Source of the DNA: JALSJK01 sp964530345
GTDB lineage: Bacteria > Pseudomonadota > Gammaproteobacteria > Methylococcales > Methylomonadaceae
Length of the DNA stretch: 31,496 nucleotides
Assembly (NCBI GenBank): GCA_964530345.1
Contig: CAZGYJ010000010.1
Coordinates: 1-31,496 of the forward strand
Reading direction: 5' to 3'
Position 1 is the stretch's first letter. Every line of letters begins with the position of its first letter. Both the position numbers and the translations under genes were made by a program. The notes under the pieces were generated by a model. That model did not search any database. It was given only the letters and a program-made list of their open reading frames with translations, and was not told where the DNA came from. Positions 24,766-31,496 of the stretch are shown here, piece after piece.

Positions 24766-26076
24766 CTACAGTGCATCCATATGAATTTCAACATAAGCTT
24801 CATCACGTAATCGTCTTAACCAAAGCTCCGTTTCCTCTTCAATTTTCCGTTTTCTGATTTCTTCCCTGACCTGGTTTCTTTTAAATTCTTCACTATTATC
24901 CTTTTCCTTACGATCAAGAACCTGAATAATATGCCAGCCAAACTGGGTTTGTACCGGATCGCTAATCTCATTGATAGCCAAAGCTTTCATTGCTTTTTCA
25001 AAGGGAGGTACTAATGCACCTGGCTCAACCCATCCCAAATCACCACCTTTCAATGCAGTCACGGTATCGTCAGAATTGGATTTGGCCAAAGTCTCAAAAC
25101 TTTCACCATTGGCAATTCTTTCCTTGATATCAAGCAATCGTCTTTTTGCCTCTGCATCATTGGTCAATTCATCAGTCTTTATCAATATATGACGGGCCTT
25201 GGTTTGGGTAATGATATGAACATCATCACTTAGACCTTTTGCTTCCAACAATTTAATAATATGGAAGCCACTTGGACTTCTAATAGGTTCAGAAACATCT
25301 CCAACGCGTAATTCCCGGACATGATCAACGAACAAGGTCGGAAGTTGACCTAAAGTCCGCCATCCCAAATCACCGCCTTTAAGGGCCTGCCCTCCTGCTG
25401 AAACTGAAATCGCTTTTCGTTTGAAATCCGCCCCAGCCTTAAGATCTTTAATTATCTCTTCAGCTTTAGCTCTCGCCTTCTGTATTTTAGTTGCAGAAGC
25501 ACCTTCGGGAACCGCAATCAGAATATGCCCCAATCGATACTTAATTTTATCTGCACCTGCCTGCCCCTGGGTTTCCAAATAATGATCAATCTCTCTGTCA
25601 GTGACCTTGATACGACTACCTATCTCCCTTCCTCTGAGCTGGTTTATAATAATCTCATTCTTTACACTCTCAACAAAGCTATCATAAGACATCCCTTGTT
25701 TTTCCAACTCGCCTCTAAACTGTTGCAAATTCATACCGTTTTGCCTGGCAATGTCCGTTACTGAGCTTCTCAACATTTCATCAGTGACTCTAATACCGGA
25801 CTTTTCTGCTACCAGTCGCTGTAGTTTATCTATAATTAATCGTTCCAGAACCTGCCTTCTTACCACATATGCAGGAGGCATCATGGTTTTTGATGCTCTC
25901 AACTTCTCAGTTATAGCCGCAACTTCTCTATAAAGCTCACTATCCAGGATCACATCATCTTCAACAACGGCCACAATACGATCCAGATATTCTGCATATA
26001 CCATAGAACCAGTTAACATTAGCTTTCCCGCTAAAATAACAGCCAACCACCACTTAATTCTAATTTTCACCATCAT
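24766..26076 (-). CDS. surA: periplasmic chaperone and peptidyl-prolyl isomerase SurA
   Basis: A 436-residue chaperone for outer-membrane beta-barrels. A signal peptide ends about residue 28 (TGSMVYA|EYLDRI); the N-terminal chaperone domain begins RIVAVVEDDVILDSELYREV. Two parvulin (PPIC) domains follow: IKYRLGHILIAVPEG...GGDLGWRTLGQLP and TKARHILIKTDEL...GGDLGWVEPGALVP, and a C-terminal helix completes the chaperone module. Its ATG overlaps the lptD stop by one base (TAATG), coupling it to LptD, one of the substrates known to need SurA. Confidence 0.97.
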   Translation of the reverse strand: MMVKIRIKWWLAVILAGKLMLTGSMVYAEYLDRIVAVVEDDVILDSELYREVAAITEKLRASKTMMPPAYVVRRQVLERLIIDKLQRLVAEKSGIRVTDEMLRSSVTDIARQNGMNLQQFRGELEKQGMSYDSFVESVKNEIIINQLRGREIGSRIKVTDREIDHYLETQGQAGADKIKYRLGHILIAVPEGASATKIQKARAKAEEIIKDLKAGADFKRKAISVSAGGQALKGGDLGWRTLGQLPTLFVDHVRELRVGDVSEPIRSPSGFHIIKLLEAKGLSDDVHIITQTKARHILIKTDELTNDAEAKRRLLDIKERIANGESFETLAKSNSDDTVTALKGGDLGWVEPGALVPPFEKAMKALAINEISDPVQTQFGWHIIQVLDRKEKDNSEEFKRNQVREEIRKRKIEEETELWLRRLRDEAYVEIHMDAL

Positions 26077-29024
26077 TACTCATCAAGGTATCTTCGATAA
26101 CCATTTATCTGTCTTTCCAGGAAAATATCCAGATCCTCGCCAAAACTACTAAGCCCTTTAAGTTCAAACTGAAAGAAAATAGCTGTTTCGGGCTCAATAT
26201 TGTCACTCACCGTATTGCTATCAAGATTACTGACAAAATATCTGCCAAGAATTCGAAAACGCCAACAGCAATTATCAAGCTCTATTCCCAGAAAGCTGTC
26301 CAACGTCACTTTGTCCAGAAAAGAATACTGCCACCGACCAATAACACTCCATCCCTCGTACACTGGCCATAAAAACGAAACATCAAATTGGTCAATGCCT
26401 TTTTTCCTGAACAACTCTTTATTTGTAATCGAATCACGGCTTACAAAACCAGTATTCTTGTCTATCAAGAACTCACTTCGTCTGAAGCGATAACCAATAT
26501 TCAAAAGCTGCCTGTCAGGTCCGCGATAGCGAAGCGCAGCCTGATAACGATCAAAATCACCGGTATCAGGATTCCACTGTGCACCGGAAGAAAATGTTAG
26601 ATGATCCGTTATTCTGCCACTTAAACCAACGACAAGATTCGACAAGGTATTGGTTTCAGGATCGTCATTTTCAGTCAAGGTCACTTTCCTGTCTTGGAAA
26701 TAGACAATCTGACCTACGGTAAAATTCAATAATTCCCGTCCACTATCTGATTCCAATAATCGGGACGTCAAAGCGTATGTTAACTGATTGGTATCTTGTA
26801 TTCTGTCACTACCGCTGAATCGGTTTTCTCTAAAAAGCTGGCTGCCTGTAAAATCAAATTCCCCGGTATCAAATAATGGAATATCATTCTGGTCCTTAAA
26901 TGGAATATAAACATAAAATAAACGTGGTTCGATTGTGTGAATATAACCAGAATCCTGATCACCAAACTCCCGCTCAAAAAACAATCCTGTATCTAGTGAA
27001 GCAATCGGTAATGTCCTGGAAATTCTGTCTGGCTTATCTGCTTGCCGGTTTGTCAGCCAGTATTGGGTATGCTGCACGGAAATTTTAGGGGTAATGAAAA
27101 AACTGGCTGTCTCATAAGGAAAACTAATTGAAGGTTTGATATTAAATCTCTGACCTACCAAAGGATCTACATTTTCCCCCCTGTTTATACGCTCCTGCTC
27201 TGCTTTAATAATCGATGGTGAACGAAAATCATCCAGTTCAATACCAAAAAAATCATCAATATTTTTTTTATGGAAATAAACATATTCAGTCTCCAACTCT
27301 AAAGAAAGCGGCATAAAATCAAAATCCCTGTCAATATCCAGTGTAACTTGCGGTAATCGTTGATATGGCGATCCTGTTTGTCTGATATCAATATTCTGAT
27401 AGTTTTCTACTTGGGTAAAAAAAGAAACTTCCGTTTGTTCTTCATCCTTATTTCCAAACTGATCGTTATAGGAAAAATTAGCGAAACTATGCAAATAGGA
27501 TGCCGTTGAAATACGTAAGCTGTTCCCCAAATCATCAAAATAATAAGGATCAGACACATAATTCAGATCCATATTTGAGCTTAAGGTATTGGTGAATTGG
27601 GTCGTATTTTTAAAACGAGCAGCACCACGAAAAGATTTAGTAGTTGCAAATTGATCCAGCGTACCATCGGCAAGCGTAACCTGATTACCGTTATTATCAA
27701 ACAAACCACCTCTACTTTCCCCTGCCAGATCATCACTAGGTAAAAGCTCAAATTCAAATGAACCTTCTGAAGTTTCTGTCAAATATCTGAATAGTGAACC
27801 AAAAGCAAAACCACGCTTGCTGAAATACCTTGCCCAGAACAAAGCATCATAGTTGGGAGCAATATTCCAGTAAAAAGGAATGTGAACACCAAAACCGCTT
27901 CTGTCAGTATTATCCCAGCTTGGCGTTAAGAACCCTGTAAGCCTACGATTATCAAGCGGAAAAGATAAGTATGGGGAATATAAAAAAGGAATGCCTTTAA
28001 ATTCCAGCCAGGCATGTTTCGCAGAACCTTTTCCAGTTTTTTTATTCAATTTTAACCGTGACGCATGCATAATCCAGTCCTGATTACCAGGCGGACAACT
28101 GGTAAAATTTGCTTGCTTATAATAAGAAAACGTTGCTGAATCCCGGTAGGCGACCTTGGCTCGTCCTCGTAATGGAGCCTCAGGGGATATAAACAGAACA
28201 TTTCTCAGTCTTGCTTTATCATCAGCAAGTTTTAAAAATGCGGTATCACTAAATAACGCAAGCCCATTTTCACTATATAAAACATGACCTTGTAAATCCA
28301 TGGTTTCTGCAACGGAATCATAAGTGGCCATCCCTGCCATCATATGTTGATCAGCGCGGCGCAAATCGACGTTACCCATAAAACTGCTGATTTCTTCATC
28401 AAAAATTTCTGAATAATCAGAGATAATCTCCATTGGAGTTGATTCCCTAAGCCCCAGGTCTGCTAAAAATTGTGGTGGGGCCGTTTTTCTTGGTCCAACA
28501 CAAGCCCCCCAGGGATTACTTTTAAACTCATTCATCAAGGTCAGGAAAATATTCTCTTCCTTTTGATTGTAAGTCGGCTTACCAAAAATCCTGAAAATTG
28601 AGTAATCCTCTTCGGCCATTAATCTTGGCTGACTTTGAGGATCCGGGCCAACCAAATTACAATCCCAACTACTTTTTTCCGTGTCGGCTTTGCAATGCCA
28701 ACCATTTTGTTGATTTTCAGTGCGCGGCGGCTCAAAAGTTGCTTCGGTAGGTACTGTTAAGGGAGTATTCAGATCGTAGTGGGATGTTAGAGGCTCAGAA
28801 ATATCTTTGATTTCAGAATTGCTTTTCCTTACTTCCAGCTCTTGGGAAGATTGTTTTTCAGAAGCTGAGGATGACTCACTAGGTTCAATTTTTTTTTGGC
28901 TGACGCAACGCCATTGCTTATTTTCTGTTGTCTGTTCACAATTCCAGCCGGTTATCGACTCCTCCGCACCAACAAAAACGGTATACAATAAAAAAAAGAT
29001 CCCTGTAACAAAACGAACAAACAT
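26076..29024 (-). CDS. lptD: LPS-assembly outer-membrane protein LptD
   Basis: A 982-residue protein, longer than E. coli LptD (784). It inserts lipopolysaccharide into the outer leaflet with LptE. A signal peptide ends about residue 20. The N-terminal periplasmic OstA domain (about 210-330; MGNVDLRRADQHMMAGMATY), the conserved FTSCPPGNQDW cysteine and the PFLYSPYLSFPLDNRRLTGF segment are present, followed by a beta-barrel and the adjacent CysCys in ELDNCCWRFRILG. The extra length lies partly in a low-complexity N-terminal extension with two Trp-x-Cys-x8-Trp-x-Cys units (residues 27-40 and 109-122), adding four cysteines to the conserved ones. It is co-transcribed with surA and divergent from amgK. 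Confidence 0.96.
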   Translation of the reverse strand: MFVRFVTGIFFLLYTVFVGAEESITGWNCEQTTENKQWRCVSQKKIEPSESSSASEKQSSQELEVRKSNSEIKDISEPLTSHYDLNTPLTVPTEATFEPPRTENQQNGWHCKADTEKSSWDCNLVGPDPQSQPRLMAEEDYSIFRIFGKPTYNQKEENIFLTLMNEFKSNPWGACVGPRKTAPPQFLADLGLRESTPMEIISDYSEIFDEEISSFMGNVDLRRADQHMMAGMATYDSVAETMDLQGHVLYSENGLALFSDTAFLKLADDKARLRNVLFISPEAPLRGRAKVAYRDSATFSYYKQANFTSCPPGNQDWIMHASRLKLNKKTGKGSAKHAWLEFKGIPFLYSPYLSFPLDNRRLTGFLTPSWDNTDRSGFGVHIPFYWNIAPNYDALFWARYFSKRGFAFGSLFRYLTETSEGSFEFELLPSDDLAGESRGGLFDNNGNQVTLADGTLDQFATTKSFRGAARFKNTTQFTNTLSSNMDLNYVSDPYYFDDLGNSLRISTASYLHSFANFSYNDQFGNKDEEQTEVSFFTQVENYQNIDIRQTGSPYQRLPQVTLDIDRDFDFMPLSLELETEYVYFHKKNIDDFFGIELDDFRSPSIIKAEQERINRGENVDPLVGQRFNIKPSISFPYETASFFITPKISVQHTQYWLTNRQADKPDRISRTLPIASLDTGLFFEREFGDQDSGYIHTIEPRLFYVYIPFKDQNDIPLFDTGEFDFTGSQLFRENRFSGSDRIQDTNQLTYALTSRLLESDSGRELLNFTVGQIVYFQDRKVTLTENDDPETNTLSNLVVGLSGRITDHLTFSSGAQWNPDTGDFDRYQAALRYRGPDRQLLNIGYRFRRSEFLIDKNTGFVSRDSITNKELFRKKGIDQFDVSFLWPVYEGWSVIGRWQYSFLDKVTLDSFLGIELDNCCWRFRILGRYFVSNLDSNTVSDNIEPETAIFFQFELKGLSSFGEDLDIFLERQINGYRRYLDE

Positions 29025-29121
29025 TGAAAATGAAAGGTATTATTTAAACTGTCGATAAAAAACTGAATGCAGCCAAATATTTTACCTGAATTTACTAAAG
29101 TCTTTTAAAAAAGAATCTTAT

Positions 29122-30126
29122 ATGGAAAAACAAGATATCAGAAAAAAAGCAATTCAATCATGGTTAATAAATGATCTCAAAATGACCATTGATTCACTTA
29201 CCCCTGCTTCTAGCGATGCAAGCTTCCGGCGTTACTTTCGGATATCTTGTAATAATCAAACTTATGTGGTTATGGATGCGCCACCTGAAAAAGAAAATAT
29301 TAAAACTTTTATTGAAGTAGCTGGTTTATTTGCCTCAACTGGAATAAATATCCCAAATATTTATCACCTCAACCTAGAGCAAGGATTTTTATTACTAGAA
29401 GATTTTGGAAAAAAATGTTACCTGGATTTGCTCAACCAAGAAAATGCCGGTATTTTCTATGGCCAAGCGCTCAACAGCCTATTCAAGCTTCAGTCAAAAA
29501 TAGATTTCAATAATTGCCAATTACCTGTTTACGACTTTGATCTGTTAAACAAAGAACTTGATATCTTTACTGAATGGTTTCTTGAAAAAAAATTAAACAT
29601 CACAGTTACTTTTGAACAACACACAATTATTGAAAAAACCAAACAACTACTTATCAAATCCGCATTAGAACAACCTACTACATGCGTCCATCGAGACTAT
29701 CATTCAAGAAACCTGATGGTAACATCGGCAAACAACCCAGGTATTATTGATTTTCAGGACGCCGTTATTGGGCCCATCACCTATGACCTGGCATCACTGC
29801 TTAAAGATTGCTATATTGAATGGCCTGAACAGATGACTGAACAATGGTTGAAGCAGTATTATCAACATTTGAAAGATACTAATAATATTGATTATAGCTT
29901 CCACACCTTTAAATTTTGGTTTGACCTAATGGGGATTCAAAGGCATCTGAAAGCCATTGGTATTTTTGCCAGACTCCATTTACGGGATAATAAGTCAAAT
30001 TATTTGCAAGATATTCCAAGAACAATAAATTATGTACTTAATACTAGTGCCAAATATCCAGAATTAAGTGCTTTCAATGATTTTTTTCAGAACACAGTCA
30101 TGCCGGCCTGGCGTTTGACACTATGA
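29122..30126 (+). CDS. amgK: N-acetylmuramate/N-acetylglucosamine anomeric kinase
   Basis: A 334-residue aminoglycoside-phosphotransferase-fold sugar kinase. It phosphorylates MurNAc at C1 in the peptidoglycan-recycling route of Pseudomonas that bypasses de novo UDP-MurNAc synthesis. Seen are the N-terminal segment SSDASFRRYFRISCNNQTYV, the catalytic loop CVHRDYHSRNLMV and the metal-binding GIIDFQDAVIGPITYDLASL. It overlaps the next gene by 4 bases (ATGA) and is divergent from lptD with a 97-bp shared upstream region, the same neighbourhood as in Pseudomonas. Confidence 0.92.
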   Translation: MEKQDIRKKAIQSWLINDLKMTIDSLTPASSDASFRRYFRISCNNQTYVVMDAPPEKENIKTFIEVAGLFASTGINIPNIYHLNLEQGFLLLEDFGKKCYLDLLNQENAGIFYGQALNSLFKLQSKIDFNNCQLPVYDFDLLNKELDIFTEWFLEKKLNITVTFEQHTIIEKTKQLLIKSALEQPTTCVHRDYHSRNLMVTSANNPGIIDFQDAVIGPITYDLASLLKDCYIEWPEQMTEQWLKQYYQHLKDTNNIDYSFHTFKFWFDLMGIQRHLKAIGIFARLHLRDNKSNYLQDIPRTINYVLNTSAKYPELSAFNDFFQNTVMPAWRLTL

Positions 30127-30791
30127 AAGCTCTTATATTAGCTGCTGGCAGAGGTGAACGCATGAAACCTCTTACCAACACCACACCAAAACCATTACTC
30201 ACAGTCAATAACAAGCCACTCATCGTTTATACTATTGAGTCACTTGTAGCTGCAGGCATTACAGATCTGGTTATCAACCTGGCATATTTAGGCGAACAAA
30301 TTGAAAATACGCTTGGTGATGGATCCCAATTTAATGCCACTATCCAATATTCGAAAGAAGGTCAGAATGCCTTGGAAACAGCCGGGGGAATCATCCATGC
30401 GCTACCCTTGCTTGGTAATGCACCTTTTCTTGTTATAAATGCAGATATCGCTTGTAATTTTCCTTTATCCCGCCTAACCAATAAAAAGATTGACTTGGCG
30501 CATTTGGTACTTATTAAAAATCCAAAACATCATCCTGGAGGAGATTTTGGTTTAGAAAATAATGTCATCAAAATGCAAACTTCTAAAAAATTTACCTTTA
30601 GTGGAATTGGCCTATATCACCCAGAACTTTTTGCAAACACCCTTCCAGGAAAATCCAAATTAGCCCCATTACTTCGAAATGCAGCGCAGAAAAACAGGAT
30701 TAGTGGGGAACTTCACCATGGCTTCTGGATGGATATCGGCACACCCGAACGACTTAAAGAATTGGAAAACTATTATAATCGCCGCAACTAA
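30123..30791 (+). CDS. murU: N-acetylmuramate 1-phosphate uridylyltransferase
   Basis: A 222-residue nucleotidyltransferase that makes UDP-MurNAc from the AmgK product. The N-terminal signature MKALILAAGRGERMKPLTNT with TPKPLLTVNNKPLI, the metal-binding Asp of LVINADIACNF and the C-terminal GFWMDIGTPERL are typical. Its length (222) is close to the compact MurU enzymes rather than RmlA. Coupling to amgK by a 4-base overlap supports the assignment over a generic sugar nucleotidyltransferase. Confidence 0.92.
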   Translation: MKALILAAGRGERMKPLTNTTPKPLLTVNNKPLIVYTIESLVAAGITDLVINLAYLGEQIENTLGDGSQFNATIQYSKEGQNALETAGGIIHALPLLGNAPFLVINADIACNFPLSRLTNKKIDLAHLVLIKNPKHHPGGDFGLENNVIKMQTSKKFTFSGIGLYHPELFANTLPGKSKLAPLLRNAAQKNRISGELHHGFWMDIGTPERLKELENYYNRRN

Positions 30792-30824
30792 GTGTTATTC
30801 TTATCTTTTGACAATGGTTTTATT

Positions 30825-31490
30825 ATGATTCCTTCAATAAAAAAAATAGTTACGATATTTTTTGCCTGCTTCTTATCTGTAGCAAATGCAAAATCTTTTC
30901 AGTCCGTTTCATTTACTACCGATGACGGAGCAAAAATTTTTGCAAATTATTATCCGTCAGGCAAACATGCAGTAATTTTGGCGCATGGCGCCATTTTTAA
31001 TAAAGAAAGTTGGGAAGAATTAAGCTCTGAATTATCCAGAAATAATTTAAGTGTATTGGCCATTGATTTTAGAGGTTACGGACAATCAACGATTGGAAGT
31101 GGCCCTAGTGGAATGTACCTAGATATTCTCGGGGCAATCAATTTTCTTGACAAACAACCAGATATAACCAGCATCTCTGTACTTGGAGCCAGCATGGGAG
31201 GAGGCGCGGCTGCAAAGGCTTCTACCCATTCAAAAAAAGGTGATATTAACAAATTAATCTTGCTATCTCCGATGCCAATTGCTAATCCGGAACAACTCAA
31301 AGGCAATATTTTATATATTGTCAGCAAAAAGGAATCAATTGCAAAAACAATTAAAAATCAATTCAATAAAACCCCAGACCCCAAGAAATTTGTAGAGATT
31401 GAAGGATCTGCACACGCCCAACATATTTTCAAAACCAATCAGGCAAAAAATTTGACAAAAATTATTATTGATTTTTTGAAGAAAGACTAA
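30825..31490 (+). CDS. exported alpha/beta-hydrolase
   Basis: A 221-residue alpha/beta-hydrolase of unknown substrate. I choose the ATG at 30825 over an in-frame GTG at 30792, because it gives a clean signal peptide (MIPSIKKIVTIFFACFLSVA then NA|KSF). Segments seen: HAVILAHGAIFNKESWEEL (oxyanion-hole region), the nucleophile-elbow-like VLGASMGGGAAAKAS, an acidic residue after LILLSP, and the final His in GSAHAQHIF. The fold is clear, but neither ribosome-binding site is convincing. It follows murU by 33 bases and may share its transcript. Confidence 0.8.
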   Translation: MIPSIKKIVTIFFACFLSVANAKSFQSVSFTTDDGAKIFANYYPSGKHAVILAHGAIFNKESWEELSSELSRNNLSVLAIDFRGYGQSTIGSGPSGMYLDILGAINFLDKQPDITSISVLGASMGGGAAAKASTHSKKGDINKLILLSPMPIANPEQLKGNILYIVSKKESIAKTIKNQFNKTPDPKKFVEIEGSAHAQHIFKTNQAKNLTKIIIDFLKKD

Positions 31491-31496
31491 AAATAT

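Overview
The window is chromosomal DNA from an AT-rich gammaproteobacterium. This rests on gene order: initiator tRNA-rimP-nusA-infB-rbfA-truB-rpsO-pnp, ribH-nusB-thiL-pgpA, uvrC-pgsA and lptD-surA are all gammaproteobacterial arrangements, and the amgK-murU pair beside lptD is the layout known from Pseudomonas and its relatives. I cannot fix the genus. A methanotroph-like (Methylococcales) or similar environmental lineage is a guess; no metabolic marker here tests it. A run of exactly 100 N inside uvrC shows a draft scaffold.

Layout. (1) 1-870, plus strand: a CRP-family regulator and a small membrane protein. (2) 957-2782, minus: a DUF2892 membrane protein, a TetR-type regulator and pgsA, with a 399-bp gap at 1155-1553 holding a long palindromic repeat and a strong hairpin. 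(3) 2949-5217, minus: a family-5-like uracil-DNA glycosylase overlapping uvrC, which is broken by the gap. (4) 5308-14121, minus: a complete metY-nusA type operon (initiator tRNA, rimP, nusA, infB, rbfA, truB, rpsO, pnp). It has a good promoter before the tRNA, two terminator-like hairpins between the tRNA and rimP, a hairpin between rpsO and pnp, and a terminator after pnp. A second copy of the palindromic repeat lies between truB and rpsO and supplies the truB stop codon. (5) 14170-16527, minus: ribH-nusB-thiL-pgpA. (6) 16659-22329, plus: a type I secretion cassette (ABC transporter with a degenerate C39-like domain, HlyD-type adaptor, LuxR-type regulator with a degenerate receiver, TolC-type outer-membrane protein); no secreted substrate is in the window. 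(7) 22391-24744: rnd, a YcbL-type metallo-beta-lactamase-fold hydrolase, and a stand-alone DbpA-type RNA-binding protein. (8) 24766-29024, minus: lptD-surA. (9) 29122-31490, plus: amgK-murU and an exported alpha/beta hydrolase.

Most of the window is conserved housekeeping: translation, transcription antitermination, RNA turnover, riboflavin and thiamine cofactors, phosphatidylglycerol synthesis (pgsA and pgpA), outer-membrane assembly (lptD, surA) and peptidoglycan recycling (amgK, murU). The less ordinary items are the pair of ~155-bp palindromic repeats in inverted orientation, the T1SS cassette with its own atypical regulator, the free-standing DbpA domain next to surA, and an LptD N-terminal extension with a duplicated Trp/Cys motif. 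I found no CRISPR array, transposase gene, prophage or clear novel defence system.
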